DNA of 64,000 nucleotides from Bacteroidales bacterium (lineage in GTDB: Bacteria > Bacteroidota > Bacteroidia > Bacteroidales > Muribaculaceae). The stretch spans positions 186,001 to 250,000 of the forward strand of contig SUXJ01000001.1 of assembly GCA_015061005.1 (NCBI GenBank). The letters are read 5' to 3'. This document shows positions 63,289-64,000 of this stretch, in pieces. Position numbers and translations under genes: made by a program. The notes beneath the pieces were generated by a model. The model did not search any database. It saw only the letters and a list, made by a program, of their open reading frames with translations, and was not told the origin of the DNA. The stretch's first letter is position 1; each line of letters opens with the position of its first letter.

Positions 63289-64000
63289 TTATTTTCTGCG
63301 AAGAATAACGTCCTTAATTTTTATGATAAAGTTAGTTATGCCGGGTCCAAGAGTTCTCTGCAAGCGACGTTTCCACTTATGGTGTTTTGGACGCCAAGAT
63401 GCTGCATAATGATGAATTGACACTGTTCTATCAGTAATTCGCAATGCAAAGTCCACTACCGACACAGGACAAAAAAAATCATGCGGATAAATATTGATTC
63501 CGCCTACTTGCTGTACTTCATCGACATTGCGTAATCCATTGCGACACAAAATAGCCGTCACATGCTCTACGACTGACAGCGGACGCGCCACAGCTTTGCC
63601 GTTAACCAAATAATGAATTGAATTATAATGATCTATTACTTGCTTATACAATTCCATTCCGGGCACTGCTCCCATTCCCAGCCCGGCAGCAACACATAGT
63701 TTCATGGGATCTTGACCGGGCGATGCAGGCATTTCGCAACCCATAAACGGTCCTGCCGCAACTATTTCATCAAACGAAGCAATAACTTCAACATCAGTAT
63801 CAAAATACAACCCGCCAAATTTATACAAAATATCGAATCGCGCATAATCACTGACGAAGGCGTATTTTTTTTCTTCGTAAGCCTCGCGAATATAAGCATT
63901 AGCCGACACATCGAAGTTATCTTCGTTCCACTCTATTATTTGATACTCCGGCAAATACTTTTTCCATGAAGCGATACATGCCTCAGCCAAAGCGGGTTTA
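63289..64000 (-). CDS. GT32-type glycosyltransferase (DXD sugar-binding), 5' end outside window
   Basis: The frame stays open to the window edge with KPALAEACIASWKKYLPEY, the usual early segment of OCH1/capsule-type GT32 enzymes, so the true start lies beyond base 64000. FVSDYARFDILYKFGGLYFDTDVEV contains the DXD motif that binds the metal and nucleotide sugar. It and the GT4 gene are probably part of a surface polysaccharide locus continuing to the right. Confidence 0.9.
   Translation of the reverse strand, partial: KPALAEACIASWKKYLPEYQIIEWNEDNFDVSANAYIREAYEEKKYAFVSDYARFDILYKFGGLYFDTDVEVIASFDEIVAAGPFMGCEMPASPGQDPMKLCVAAGLGMGAVPGMELYKQVIDHYNSIHYLVNGKAVARPLSVVEHVTAILCRNGLRNVDEVQQVGGINIYPHDFFCPVSVVDFALRITDRTVSIHHYAASWRPKHHKWKRRLQRTLGPGITNFIIKIKDVILRRK

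Overview
The window looks like chromosomal DNA of a gut-type Bacteroidales, most plausibly Muribaculaceae or a near relative. The evidence is repeated Bacteroidetes-type promoters (TTTG, about 20 bases, TAnnTTTG), genes with little Shine-Dalgarno signal, a FeoA-FeoB fusion, secreted proteins with a type IX-like C-terminal tail, an EF-G2-type paralogue, a DUF3127 protein and many secreted glycosidases. The family-level assignment is an inference from gene content. No rRNA, tRNA, transposase, phage or CRISPR array was seen.

Layout. 1-1.0 kb: end of a TolC-like gene and a Nudix hydrolase. 1.0-1.9 kb: small hairpins and a 5'-truncated surface-protein remnant. 2.0-7.2 kb: a four-gene secreted operon with two CotH-family kinases. 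7.2-12.7 kb (minus): GH16 glucanase, class A PBP and CYTH protein. 12.8-17.0 kb: dapB, lepB, an aminotransferase and a radical SAM protein. 17.1-18.7 kb: a GH109-type glycosidase. 18.9-24.6 kb: an RND efflux operon. 24.8-26.5 kb (minus): a BlaI/BlaR1-like pair, with a GH20 hexosaminidase divergent from it. 28.9-31.1 kb (minus): an EF-G paralogue. 31.4-32.9 kb: a cobalamin riboswitch controlling a BtuG-like lipoprotein. 33-35.5 kb: argS and a Bax inhibitor-1 family protein. 35.5-36.8 kb: an accessory stretch with 9-bp repeats and a doubtful gene. 36.8-42.2 kb: a GH27 glycosidase and FeoAB. 42.1-44.2 kb (minus): greA, HIT and a histidine kinase.

44.6-51.2 kb (minus) is the most unusual region. 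It is visibly AT-richer than its flanks. A run of exported proteins lies there: an LPP20-like protein, a DUF4384-like protein, a Sel1/caspase protein (broken by a frameshift), an L,D-transpeptidase, a transglutaminase-fold protein and a membrane protein. A possible structured RNA with its own promoter and terminator sits upstream. I regard this as the best candidate for an undescribed envelope-located system.

51.3-64 kb is mostly ordinary: a Na/Pi cotransporter, FKBP, a sugar kinase-like APH protein, DUF3127, nadE, a TonB-dependent receptor with a lipoprotein partner, tyrS, and two glycosyltransferases running off the right edge. Many genes converge with almost no spacing and share bidirectional terminator hairpins. 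All functional statements come from motif recognition by eye; no database search was run.
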